A DNA stretch of 64,000 nt from Pyrenophora tritici-repentis (lineage: Eukaryota > Ascomycota > Dothideomycetes > Pleosporales > Pleosporaceae), in contig NC_089399.1 in assembly GCF_003171515.1 (NCBI RefSeq), positions 806,001-870,000 of the forward strand, in the 5' to 3' direction. Both the position numbers and the translations under genes were made by a program. The first letter of the stretch is position 1. Each line of letters opens with the position of its first letter. The notes below the pieces were generated by a model, which did no database searches, was not told the origin of the DNA, and saw only the letters and a program-made list of their open reading frames with translations. Shown here piece after piece: positions 56,137-64,000 of this stretch.

Positions 56137-57024
56137 ATGTCTGTGTATATTAAGCAGGAACCGGGCATGCATGCTGATGATGGTGCTGTCGCGGCTATTC
56201 CGATACGAACATCATCAGCAACGAGTATCAAACAAGAACCAGGACTTTCTACCATTACAGTCACGGAGATTGCAATTCACCCAGCCCCAATGGCTATTAA
56301 GTCTGAGCCCGGCCTTAGACAAACTGCGACTCCAAGCCCCAGCCCACCAAGACCAGCACGGTATGCGCCAGCAACGAATGCAGCGCCAATTGCCGGTTCC
56401 AGCAATTCCCTTTCGTCAAGTGTCTATGCCACACCAACCGCATCAACAGGACTCTCCCAATTCCAACTTGACTGCCTGGAGTCGCGTAAGCGACTCTTCG
56501 CCGACGATGACGATGACGACACCAACAACAACCAAGCCATAAAGATCGAAGGACGACCAATCAAGCGCATACGCTACCACCTACACACGACACCCATCAA
56601 GCCCTCAGAAGAACCCCCCAAGCCCCAACTCCCAGAAATTCCCAACCCTCGGGACCCCCGCGTGGACCTCCTCCAAGTCTGCGCCGCAAAGGGCAACTTC
56701 ACGCCCTACGAGCTGGAAAAATACAAAGCCGTGCAGCCCAAGGTCGACAGCGTCGTGTACCAAAAAGCGATGGCGTTGTTTAACCTGCTCCAGGATCTTG
56801 AAAGTAGGTTTGGTAATGATCCGCCAAAGTGCTATCCTCTTTCGTCAGCGCAGAAGGAGAGGATCGCCAAGTTGCAGAGGATTATGGATACGGGGGTTAT
56901 TCCGCCGCCGGAGAAGGAGGGAGAGAAGGAGAAGGGTGGGAATGGGAGGAGGAGGAATAGGAGGGGTGGGCGGAGGCATGGGAATAAGGGTAAGGAGGGT
57001 GTAAAGACGGAGCCTAGTAGTTAG
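56137..57024 (+). CDS. Protein with five SUMO-consensus motifs
   Basis: A 295-residue single-exon protein. Five sites fit the SUMO consensus (hydrophobic-K-x-E): IKQE at residues 5-8, IKQE 31-34, IKSE 54-57, IKIE 135-138 and VKTE 289-292. The first three and the last share a following Pro. Between them are Ser/Pro-rich disordered stretches, an acidic six-Asp run and a basic PIKRIRYHL segment. Residues about 166-265 look folded and helical (DLLQVCAAKGNFTPYELEKY, then ALFNLLQDLESRFG, LSSAQKERIAKLQRIM). The tail is Arg/Gly-rich (RRRNRRGGRRHGNK). A nuclear, SUMO-regulated protein is likely by inference. No enzyme or DNA-binding domain is recognised. The terminal GKEGVKTEPSS is complete, followed by TAG. 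Confidence 0.75.
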   Translation: MSVYIKQEPGMHADDGAVAAIPIRTSSATSIKQEPGLSTITVTEIAIHPAPMAIKSEPGLRQTATPSPSPPRPARYAPATNAAPIAGSSNSLSSSVYATPTASTGLSQFQLDCLESRKRLFADDDDDDTNNNQAIKIEGRPIKRIRYHLHTTPIKPSEEPPKPQLPEIPNPRDPRVDLLQVCAAKGNFTPYELEKYKAVQPKVDSVVYQKAMALFNLLQDLESRFGNDPPKCYPLSSAQKERIAKLQRIMDTGVIPPPEKEGEKEKGGNGRRRNRRGGRRHGNKGKEGVKTEPSS

Positions 57025-57175
57025 GTGTGCTGGTGTGAATAGCTTTCTTATTGGGGTAAGGATTGGGCTCAGGGGAAAGGGGTTTGGTTATGGACGTTCG
57101 GTTACGTTTGGGTTTGTAGTAAATCCTTTCTGCTTTGTATCATTAGGATAGTTTTGTGTAATATATATATATATA

Positions 57176-57238
57176 TGTTGAGACAAAAAGTGAACACACT
57201 TTGCCCCTGCGTTGATTGGTACATATACCTTCTCAACA
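57176..57238 (-). repeat. 63-bp LTR, left copy (3' LTR of the element)
   Basis: Identical over 63 bp to 57436-57498. Perfect identity suggests a recent insertion, though the short length limits the inference. Confidence 0.85.
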
Positions 57239-57435
57239 CACCCCCGCAATTAAGGCAGGGAGACAAAGTAATGCGAGTGGTTTGCAACGCAGGCCCTTCA
57301 CGGTGCTGACTCCGGCTCTGGCCCTACTCGGCGCTGGCCTCATGCTCTGACCCTTACTCGGCTCTGGTCACTCACCCAACCAGCAGTTCCTTCGCGAACA
57401 TGCTGATGCGCTGAAAGCGACCCGGGCTCATAACC

Positions 57436-57498
57436 TGTTGAGACAAAAAGTGAACACACTTTGCCCCTGCGTTGATTGGTACATATACCTTCTCAACA
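57436..57498 (-). repeat. 63-bp LTR, right copy (5' LTR of the element)
   Basis: Identical to 57176-57238; directly next to the primer-binding site on the minus strand. Confidence 0.85.
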
Positions 57499-57949
57499 AT
57501 ATATATATATATAAAAGCATTCTAATCACTATATTTGGTTTCTTAGTGCGTTTGATTGTCCTGAGGCGGGCGGATACTGCTCCCGTTCAAACCGTATAAA
57601 CTGCTACACTACATTTGGACTCTCCAACAACTCCCTGAAATGCTTTCGTGACACAGTGTGCGAGAACAGGAGGACGTCTCAGCGTAGTTAACACCATCCA
57701 TGCAATGTGGAGGTCTTCTGAGAAGATGGGGTTCTGCCAGGGTGACGAAACTTCATCTCTGTACTCATGTCAAACATACGGGCATGGCACGCCAAGGATT
57801 TCATAACTTCAGACATCATTGGAAATTGTTCATTTTCATGCCGGTTGCTCCAGCACTATCGTTGGATGCATACGTGAGGTCCTGAATGTAATACCCCGCG
57901 CCATAACCCATGAATGCTAGAAAAGACCCATATCGCCCAGAAACTACCT
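57499..57949. other. Intergenic stretch downstream of Rps2
   Basis: The remaining (AT)n tract and the 3' flank of the ribosomal protein gene. No gene seen. Confidence 0.5.
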
Positions 57950-58841
57950 CTAGTACCTCTTGCCCTCGCGAAGGATGTCGCTGTACTCCTCGAGAGGAGA
58001 GGGGGTGAGCTTGTTGTCCTTCCACAGGTTGGGTGTAAGGAAACCGTAGGTGTGTGCGACGGCGACAAAGGTAGCCTTCAGGGTGTTCTCGAGGGTCTTG
58101 GTGGAACCGGACGAGGCAGTGTAAATGTCGGAGACACCAGCCAACTGCAAGAGACGCTTGACGGCGGGGGAAGCGACAAGACCAGTACCACGGGGAGCGG
58201 GAATGAGACGGACAGTGACGGAACCGCACTTTCCGCTCTCCTTAGTGGGGAGCGAGTGAGGCTCACCAAGGTTGGTACCCCAGTAACCTCTTCGGATGGG
58301 AACGACGGAGAGCTTGGCAATGATGATGGCGGCGCGGATGGCGGTCGCGACTTCCTTGGAGGTCTTGATACCGAGACCAATGTGGCCCTCAGAGTCACCG
58401 ATGACGACGATGGCCTTGAAGCGGGTACGCTGACCGGCACGGGTCTGCTTCTGGACGGGCTTGATCTTCATGACCTCATCCTTGAGCTTGGGCAGGAAGA
58501 AGTCAACGACCTGGTACTCCTTGATGGGGAGAGAGTGGAGGTAGCTGCCATTTGTCAGTCCGGCTTTCTGGAGAGATGTTGTCGCTCTCATAGACGTACA
58601 TCTCCTCCATGCTCTTGATCTTGCCAGCCTTTACGAGACGGCCGAGCTTAGTGACGGGTTGCCATTCCTTCTCCTGTACCGATTGTCAACTTCCTGCAAT
58701 TTTTCCTTTAAGGTTGTGTATGCCTACTTCTTGCTTTCCACCGCGGCGGCCACGTCCACGACCACGACCACGTCCGCGGTCACCACCACGGTCACCACGA
58801 GAACCGAAACCGCCACGAGCGGGGGCAGGAGCGTCAGCCAT
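57950..58841 (-). CDS. rps2: Cytosolic 40S ribosomal protein uS5 (Rps2)
   Basis: A core 40S subunit protein of 260 residues in three exons: 58841-58728, 58673-58600 and 58544-57950 (introns 54 and 55 nt). The N-terminus ([16 protein letters not shown], then [14 protein letters not shown]) is the Gly/Arg-rich extension of eukaryotic uS5, a site of arginine methylation in yeast. The join across the second intron restores [20 protein letters not shown]. The S5 double-stranded-RNA-binding fold follows ([20 protein letters not shown]) and the C-terminal domain ([20 protein letters not shown], then [18 protein letters not shown]). All conserved blocks are intact, and the length is normal for fungi. 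The intron-rich 5' end is common in ribosomal protein genes. Confidence 0.97.
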
Positions 58842-59527
58842 GTTGTATTTTGGTGGGGTATACGGCTGCTGAACTGGCTATTAGCAATTGCTCGGCAAGA
58901 AAAGAGGTGGAAGAGCGTACGATTTGGTGTTCCTGGGAGTTAGTGCTGTTGTCGCGAAGGCAGTCGCGAAATTCAATGTTGGAATTCGAACGTCGCTTCC
59001 AATCCGTGGGCACTAGCCTGGATTAGGCTTGGCGTGGCGGGACAGTGGACTATCCATAAGGCACTCTTCAACCCGGCATACAAGCCACTTTTTCCTCTGC
59101 GTGTGCGTATGCGTGTGCGTGTGATACAGTTAGAGATGTGCGTGTATTCAAGGACTGATTGCTGGAGTATCAGGGCTAAGATGTCGTTCATAGTATGCGA
59201 GCATATACTAAACTTTGCGTATTCGTCGCGTTGCTAATTGTGTCGACCATCTTGAATTTAAGTCTTCCCGAACTTACCAGAAAATTATACGATATGCTTC
59301 TCATACTTGGAGAGATCTTTGACTCATGGACTGATGTTGTTTGGCGTGTCGAATGCGCTTTCCATGATGCCTCTGTGATGGTAGCTGACTAAGAAACCTC
59401 GGAAAGCGCCTGACTCGTTCACATGCTCAAGGTAACAGGAATATCACACGAGCAGGCATACAAACACACCTTAGCAACTCACTTTCGACGATATCACCGC
59501 CTACATACATGTCCATGTCCCACAATA
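58842..59527. other. Divergent promoter region of Rps2 and Atg28
   Basis: No gene seen. It includes a short GTGTGC-rich stretch near 59100-59130. Confidence 0.5.
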
Positions 59528-60988
59528 ATGTCCATCTTTAATTCAGTACTGGGCTCGCTGTCTCCTCCTCCGGGATTCAGGAAATCATTCGAAGATCCAC
59601 ATGCGCGCGACCACGAGCTACCGGTGTACAACTCCCCGCCGTCTCCTCGAATTCCACCCCCCGTTACTGCCTCAGTACTATGGAGCGCCCCCAAAACCGC
59701 CTTATTACCACCACCTCGGGTGCCCGACGATCTGATAGCTTTGCAACGACGAGCGCGACACCTCGAACAACAGCTGCAAGAGCTGCTCGATGCTCAGGCA
59801 GATGGTTTAATGGGCGGGCTAGGCGCGGGTGATGTCATACCGGACGATCTCGTGTCAAATGGCAGTACTACACCAACTGTGAGTAGTGTAAGGTCGAGTG
59901 ATAGGAGTGCAGAGAATGGGGATACCCGGCAAATACCCAAGCGGAAGAAAGTCGGTCTCGACACAGCGAGAAGAGGCATCTCCAGGCGTATAAGACAACT
60001 TGCTAGTGTCAAGTCTGAAGAACTGGATTTGCTAGACGAAGATTTGAGAAAACTGCAAACCACAGTGGAGAAGACCGACGCGTGGAGCCAGAAGCGCATA
60101 CGACTCGAGAAGAAGATCCACGATATAGAATGCGAAGACGCAGGCGCAAAAGCGAAGAGCCTACAAACTGAAGCTTCGAAGCTAGAGCAAGAAATACGGC
60201 AAAAAGAAGAGGAGCTTTGGGCCCTGAAGCGACGGCATCGACGGGTGCTGGACGAGCTGGCAGATACCGAGAACTCGGCGGAAGCAAAGATAGCGTCCTA
60301 CAAAACGGCACTCTCGTTGCTGGATCGTGAAATCTCAAACTTCCTTGAAAGACCTCCAAACGCGGACCATGTACCAATGTCATCCTCGCCGTTCCTTACA
60401 CTCCCAGCGAAGCGGAGAACTCTCGATATGGCGCGTGAATATTGGCAAGACGAGTACGCAAGGTTAGCAGAAAAATGCGAAGAGGTCGACACAGACCGCG
60501 GCGCGCTTGAGGAGGGGGCACATCTATGGACAGAAGTCGTGAAGAAGGTAGCAGACTACGAAACAAGCCTACAAGATTATATGCAGCACGCGGGACGGAA
60601 TGGTTCTCCTGATGCTTCTCAGCTCCTCGAGCAAATGGATAAGACCATTAGCTACCTGGAAGAAAAGCTGGACTACGCCACTTCGCGCAGCTGGAACTTG
60701 CTGGTATGCGCTGTTGGGGCAGAACTTGAGGCATTCACGCAAGGTAGAACCATGTTGGTCGAGGCTCTGGGCACAAAACGAAAAGGCAAGGAGAAAGCTC
60801 TAGGGTCACTACTAGATCATGATGGGTTTCAAACGGAGCAACAGGAGGATATGACGATATCAGCTATTAGAATCAGCAGATCGCCGCAAAGGCAGCCAAC
60901 TCCGCCAAAGCCATCGTTCTTCGACTCAGAAGATGAAGATCCTGATCCAGAACTGATGATTTCGCATCAGGATCACGATACCGGTTGA
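59528..60988 (+). CDS. atg28: Autophagy-related protein Atg28-like
   Basis: A 486-residue coiled-coil protein when started at MSIFNSVLGSLSPPPGF; the frame extends upstream to 59423, but that part is UTR-like. An N-terminal Pro-rich segment precedes the block LIALQRRARHLEQQLQELLD with AQADGLMGGLG after it, which matches the Atg28 pattern of filamentous fungi. A long coiled coil follows (SRRIRQLASVKSEELDLLDE to KLEQEIRQKEEELWALKRRH) ending in AKIASYKTALSLLDREISNF, also an Atg28 hallmark. The last 80 residues are acidic and disordered (DSEDEDPDPE). Atg28 acts in autophagy and pexophagy in Pichia; its role in filamentous fungi is less clear. Single exon. Confidence 0.8.
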   Translation: MSIFNSVLGSLSPPPGFRKSFEDPHARDHELPVYNSPPSPRIPPPVTASVLWSAPKTALLPPPRVPDDLIALQRRARHLEQQLQELLDAQADGLMGGLGAGDVIPDDLVSNGSTTPTVSSVRSSDRSAENGDTRQIPKRKKVGLDTARRGISRRIRQLASVKSEELDLLDEDLRKLQTTVEKTDAWSQKRIRLEKKIHDIECEDAGAKAKSLQTEASKLEQEIRQKEEELWALKRRHRRVLDELADTENSAEAKIASYKTALSLLDREISNFLERPPNADHVPMSSSPFLTLPAKRRTLDMAREYWQDEYARLAEKCEEVDTDRGALEEGAHLWTEVVKKVADYETSLQDYMQHAGRNGSPDASQLLEQMDKTISYLEEKLDYATSRSWNLLVCAVGAELEAFTQGRTMLVEALGTKRKGKEKALGSLLDHDGFQTEQQEDMTISAIRISRSPQRQPTPPKPSFFDSEDEDPDPELMISHQDHDTG

Positions 60989-61284
60989 GCTTTTTCTGAA
61001 AATGTTGAGGCATTGGGGTCTTTCACAGCCGAGTAGTTATTCTTCAACAGTGAATTAATTTTCGATCATCATCTCGCATCATATAGCATGCGCATCGCGT
61101 AATTGTACGGTAGACAGCTGCAGTGATAATCTATTTCACCTAACCAGCATATCGATAAGGTGGCCCGAATGTGGGGTCATCGGAGATAGTCTTATTGCCG
61201 AGCCTGCTACAAAGCTTCCCGATACGAGCACCACGATATCGCCTCGGTACAACTATATACTCTTTCGGAAGCTACACGGCAGAA

Positions 61285-63561
61285 ATGAGCTCGTCGCAAG
61301 TTCCGACAAGTCCACCTAACGAAGAGGATTCTGCAAGGACCATAGTCTACGATCCGAACGATCCCTTCTGGCGCGACACTGATGATGATGACGACATGGA
61401 CTTTGTGCCGGCAGAAACGGGCAGTGAGAATGCGGACGATGGGGAAGCCGAGTTGAGCTTTCATGGTACGCGCTCACATCAAGTGCGCAATAGCCATTAT
61501 ATGTATTGACTTTACTTCAAGACGCTGCCGAACGACTGGGTAATCTCAACGGGGTCGAGATCGCATTCGAGTATACCGACGATAACGAGGAAGAAGAAGA
61601 CGAGGACGATGAGGATGAAGAGGAGGACGAAGACGAAGGGGAAGAGACAGAAGAAGGCGAGACACATATGCATGGACGACCCATAATCCTTGGCCGCGAC
61701 GAGATCCTGCGGTTACTTGGGCATGCGGGATTGGGACGGATATTCGCCGCTGGATTTAGCCCACGGTCCGCACTTCAGCGGCGCACATTCAACGACGATG
61801 ATGAAGAAGAAGATGATGAGGACGACGACGACGACGACAGCGACCCGGGTACTGGTTATGACCCTGTCGGCCCTGCAGGGACATCTGGCAGAAGGCGGCG
61901 ACCACGCGGCGCAAACTTGTTTGAGAAGGTGCCTAGCGAACAAGGACAGGAATTGATGCAGACGGGGACCTTTGGGTCAAACGTACGAAATGTGGACACA
62001 ATTAAGAAAAAGAAGAAATTAGCCAGTGCCATCATGCGACGAGAGTTGGGCATCGGTAGTGATGGGCGGCAGAAGAACGCAACAAGGCTTATGAAGCAGG
62101 ACATGATACCAGAATCAGCGGCCGACACCATCATACATTACAATGCGCGATGCTATTCTGGACAGTTTTCCGACGACGGCAACTTCTTCTTCTCTTGTGC
62201 GCAGGACTTCAAAGTGCGCATGTACGATACGTCAAACCCATACGACTGGAAATACTACAAGGTAAACGGTATTTCAAGATGTTGCTTTCGCAAAGCTGAC
62301 TAGTCGTAGACAGTGAGATACCATGGTGGCCAATGGACGATTACAGATGCCTCATTAAGTCCTGACAATCGCTTTTTGGCATACAGCTCGATTCGAAGCG
62401 TCGTGAGTTTAGCACATACGGATCCAGATAATGATTCCGAGCCGCATTTACTCGATTTCAACGACATGGGCTCTCGCAACCCCCGTGGCTTCTCCTCACA
62501 TTTCGGTGTAAGTGGAATCCTATCCACATGCGATTTGCAGCTGACCTTTTCAGATATGGTCGATACGCTTCTCTGGTGATGGCCGTGAAATTGTAGCAGG
62601 AACAGGAGACAACTCCGTCTACGTTTACGACATTGAGCGACGTCAATCAGTGCTCCGTATACGAGGCCACCAAGATGATGTAAATGCGGTCTGTTTCGGT
62701 GACACTCAATCGCCACATATTCTATACTCGGGCTCGGACGACACAACGCTTAAGGTCTGGGACCGAAGAAGTATGGGTGATGGCCGAGAAGCTGGTGTTT
62801 TCCTAGGCCACACTGAAGGTTTAACCTACGTCGACAGTAAAGGAGACGGGCGATACGTGCTCAGCAATGGAAAAGACCAAACTGCAAAGTTATGGGATCT
62901 GAGGAAGATGATGTCCAAAGAGAAGGCTGACACGATTGATCCGAATAAATACACGACGCGCTTTGAGTATCGATCCAACGCTTACGACCCTAAGGACTAT
63001 AGCCCACATCCTTACGACTGCTCGCTTGTTACTTTCCGTGGCCACAAGGTATTAAAGACGCTTATTAGATGTCATTTCTCGCCCCCTGGTAGTACCGACT
63101 CCCGCTACGTCTATTCTGGTAGCTATGACGGTTCGGTTCATATTTGGAACATGGATGCAACGCATGCCGGTAAAGTGAATGTCCTAAAAGCGACGAGGAA
63201 TTCGCGGCCACGCGATCCAGACTTCCTTGCTGGAACCTATGATTATTGGGGTAGGAACGAGGGCCGATGGATGACTTGTGTCCGAGACGCGAGCTGGCAC
63301 CCCAATGCGCCTGTGATTGCTGGTAAGTTTAGGAAACATGACATACCTCTTCTTCGGTTGTGCTAACAAGTTGTAGCGACGTCATGGAACGGATGGGGCA
63401 CCTCACAAGGGACATGCACAGTTCACACATGGAACGATGGCGTTGAGGACGACGAGGCAACGCCGGAAGTCGGTCGACGGGTCAATGCGCAACTACAGCA
63501 TGACGAGCGGTTGTACAGGAGACACCCAACGTGGTACGAAGACATGATGGAAGATGATTGA
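61285..63561 (+). CDS. WD40 protein, DCAF11/LEC14B-like
   Basis: A 690-residue protein in five exons: 61285-61465, 61522-62261, 62310-62507, 62554-63322 and 63377-63561 (introns 56, 48, 46 and 54 nt). It belongs to the DCAF11 (WDR23) family, whose animal and plant members are substrate receptors of CUL4-DDB1 ubiquitin ligases. The first 230 residues are acidic with two long Asp/Glu runs. WD40 repeats start about residue 260 (YSGQFSDDGNFFFSCAQDFK) and continue with WSIRFSGDGREIVAGTGDNS, HILYSGSDDTTLKVWDRR, YVLSNGKDQTAKLWDLRK, YVYSGSYDGSVHIWNMD and finally DASWHPNAPVIAATSWNGWG. WDxR motifs (KVWDRR, KLWDLRK) fit DDB1 binding. The family-specific block SPHPYDCSLVTFRGHKVLKT is intact. The start at MSSSQVPTSP is chosen over an upstream in-frame codon. 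Confidence 0.93.
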
Positions 63562-64000
63562 AGAGTCTGCATTGGCTGACAAATGTAGAAATCGATGCAC
63601 GTGTGGGCCGAGTGTTCTGTACGTCTCGGTGGTTGCTGTGTATTATTTCGCATTTAGATATTTGGCGGCAGTTTGGTATTAGTCGGTATTCACATTACAC
63701 GAGCTGTGCGGGACATTGATGATATGCGGTGCGTAAATGCTTAGATTTTGTATGCAATCAAACTCCCGCTGGCCCAATGTCGGTATAGTACAGCCCCTTT
63801 CGCATATGCAATGCGTGGTATCTGGGCCTCCAAACCCCATATGCCGCATATGTTCCCCCACCCTCCAAGCGCACTAAAAATGATATGATGAACGCATCCG
63901 TCGTGTGGTCGGATGTGCAAGAGGAAGGTAATCGATGTCTCTGGAGTTGGGGAGACTATGAGCCACCAACGAGGATGTTGTTGACGGGAATGTGGACGAG
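63562..64000. other. Non-coding right edge
   Basis: The 3' flank of the WD40 gene. No gene, repeat or RNA seen before the window ends. Confidence 0.5.

Larger units (their letters stand above)
57176..57498 (-). mobile_element. Miniature LTR retrotransposon (TRIM/SMART-like, copia-type priming)
   Basis: A 323-bp element with identical 63-bp terminal direct repeats (57176-57238 and 57436-57498). Each repeat begins TGTTGAGA and ends TCTCAACA, as LTRs begin TG and end CA. The element sits in an (AT)n tract and is flanked by ATATA on both sides (57171-57175, 57499-57503), consistent with a 5-bp target duplication. On the minus strand the right-hand repeat is followed at once by GGTTATGAGCCC (57435-57424), the complement of the initiator tRNA-Met anticodon arm GGGCTCATAACC; copia of Drosophila is primed this way by half of that tRNA. 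At the other end GCGGGGGTG (57247-57239) precedes the second repeat as a polypurine tract. The 197-bp interior codes for nothing beyond a possible 19-residue peptide, so it must depend on proteins of another element. Confidence 0.8.

Noticed and set aside
55748..56542. 264-codon plus-strand frame overlapping the SUMO-motif gene
   Set aside because: It is a frame shadow: it reads through the TTACG repeat and is Phe/Arg-rich, while the other frame has conserved-looking motifs.
57239..57435. Short peptide frame inside the miniature LTR element
   Set aside because: About 19 codons on the minus strand; too short to be more than a possible remnant of a gag start.

Overview
The window looks like nuclear DNA of a filamentous ascomycete, most likely a dothideomycete of the Pleosporales type. 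Genes are separated by 0.3-3.5 kb. Most reconstructed introns are 46-56 nt (the SDR first intron is 59 nt) with GTAAGT/GTATGT-like donors and CTAAC-like branch sites. The gene content (Spc7 with MELT-like motifs, Yta7/Abo1, Atg28, a Git3-like seven-helix receptor) is that of a filamentous fungus, and one repeat pair shows C-to-T/G-to-A changes like RIP. The species call is inference. I see no phage, plasmid, CRISPR, tRNA or rRNA signal.

Layout. 1-6 kb is gene-poor and looks decayed: a GC-rich minisatellite, a RIP-like repeat pair and stop-broken reading frames. 6-11.2 kb holds two divergent F-box-like paralogues on the + strand with a damaged coding remnant between them. 11.5-18.8 kb is a minus-strand block: a secreted type-B carboxylesterase, the kinetochore scaffold Spc7/KNL1 and a charged unknown protein. 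20.9-25 kb carries a Ser/Thr-rich surface protein and a tiny unknown on +, and mitochondrial aspartyl-tRNA synthetase on -. 27.9-40.7 kb carries a kelch-BTB protein of Ral2 type, a small PPxY membrane protein, an SDR dehydrogenase, a membrane-anchored ZZ/EF-hand protein and a seven-helix receptor. 40.7-44.4 kb is gene-poor with a possible small TIR element. 44.4-63.6 kb carries the AAA-ATPase/bromodomain protein Yta7/Abo1, succinate-semialdehyde dehydrogenase, an AT-hook protein, a protein with five SUMO-consensus motifs, a miniature LTR element, ribosomal protein uS5 (Rps2), Atg28 and a DCAF11-like WD40 protein.

Gene structures for Spc7, mtAspRS, SDR, GPCR, Yta7, SSADH, Rps2, DCAF11-like and the esterase were rebuilt by hand from splice signals; in each the exon lengths sum to a whole number of codons.

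The most striking non-genic object is at 57176-57498. It is a 323-bp element with identical 63-bp TG...CA terminal repeats, an ATATA target duplication inside an (AT)n tract, a primer-binding site matching the initiator tRNA-Met anticodon arm directly beside one repeat, and a purine tract beside the other. This is the anatomy of a copia-type terminal-repeat retrotransposon in miniature (TRIM/SMART-like), lying between two genes. The genes appear to be unrelated housekeeping and accessory functions; I see no biosynthetic cluster or operon-like system.
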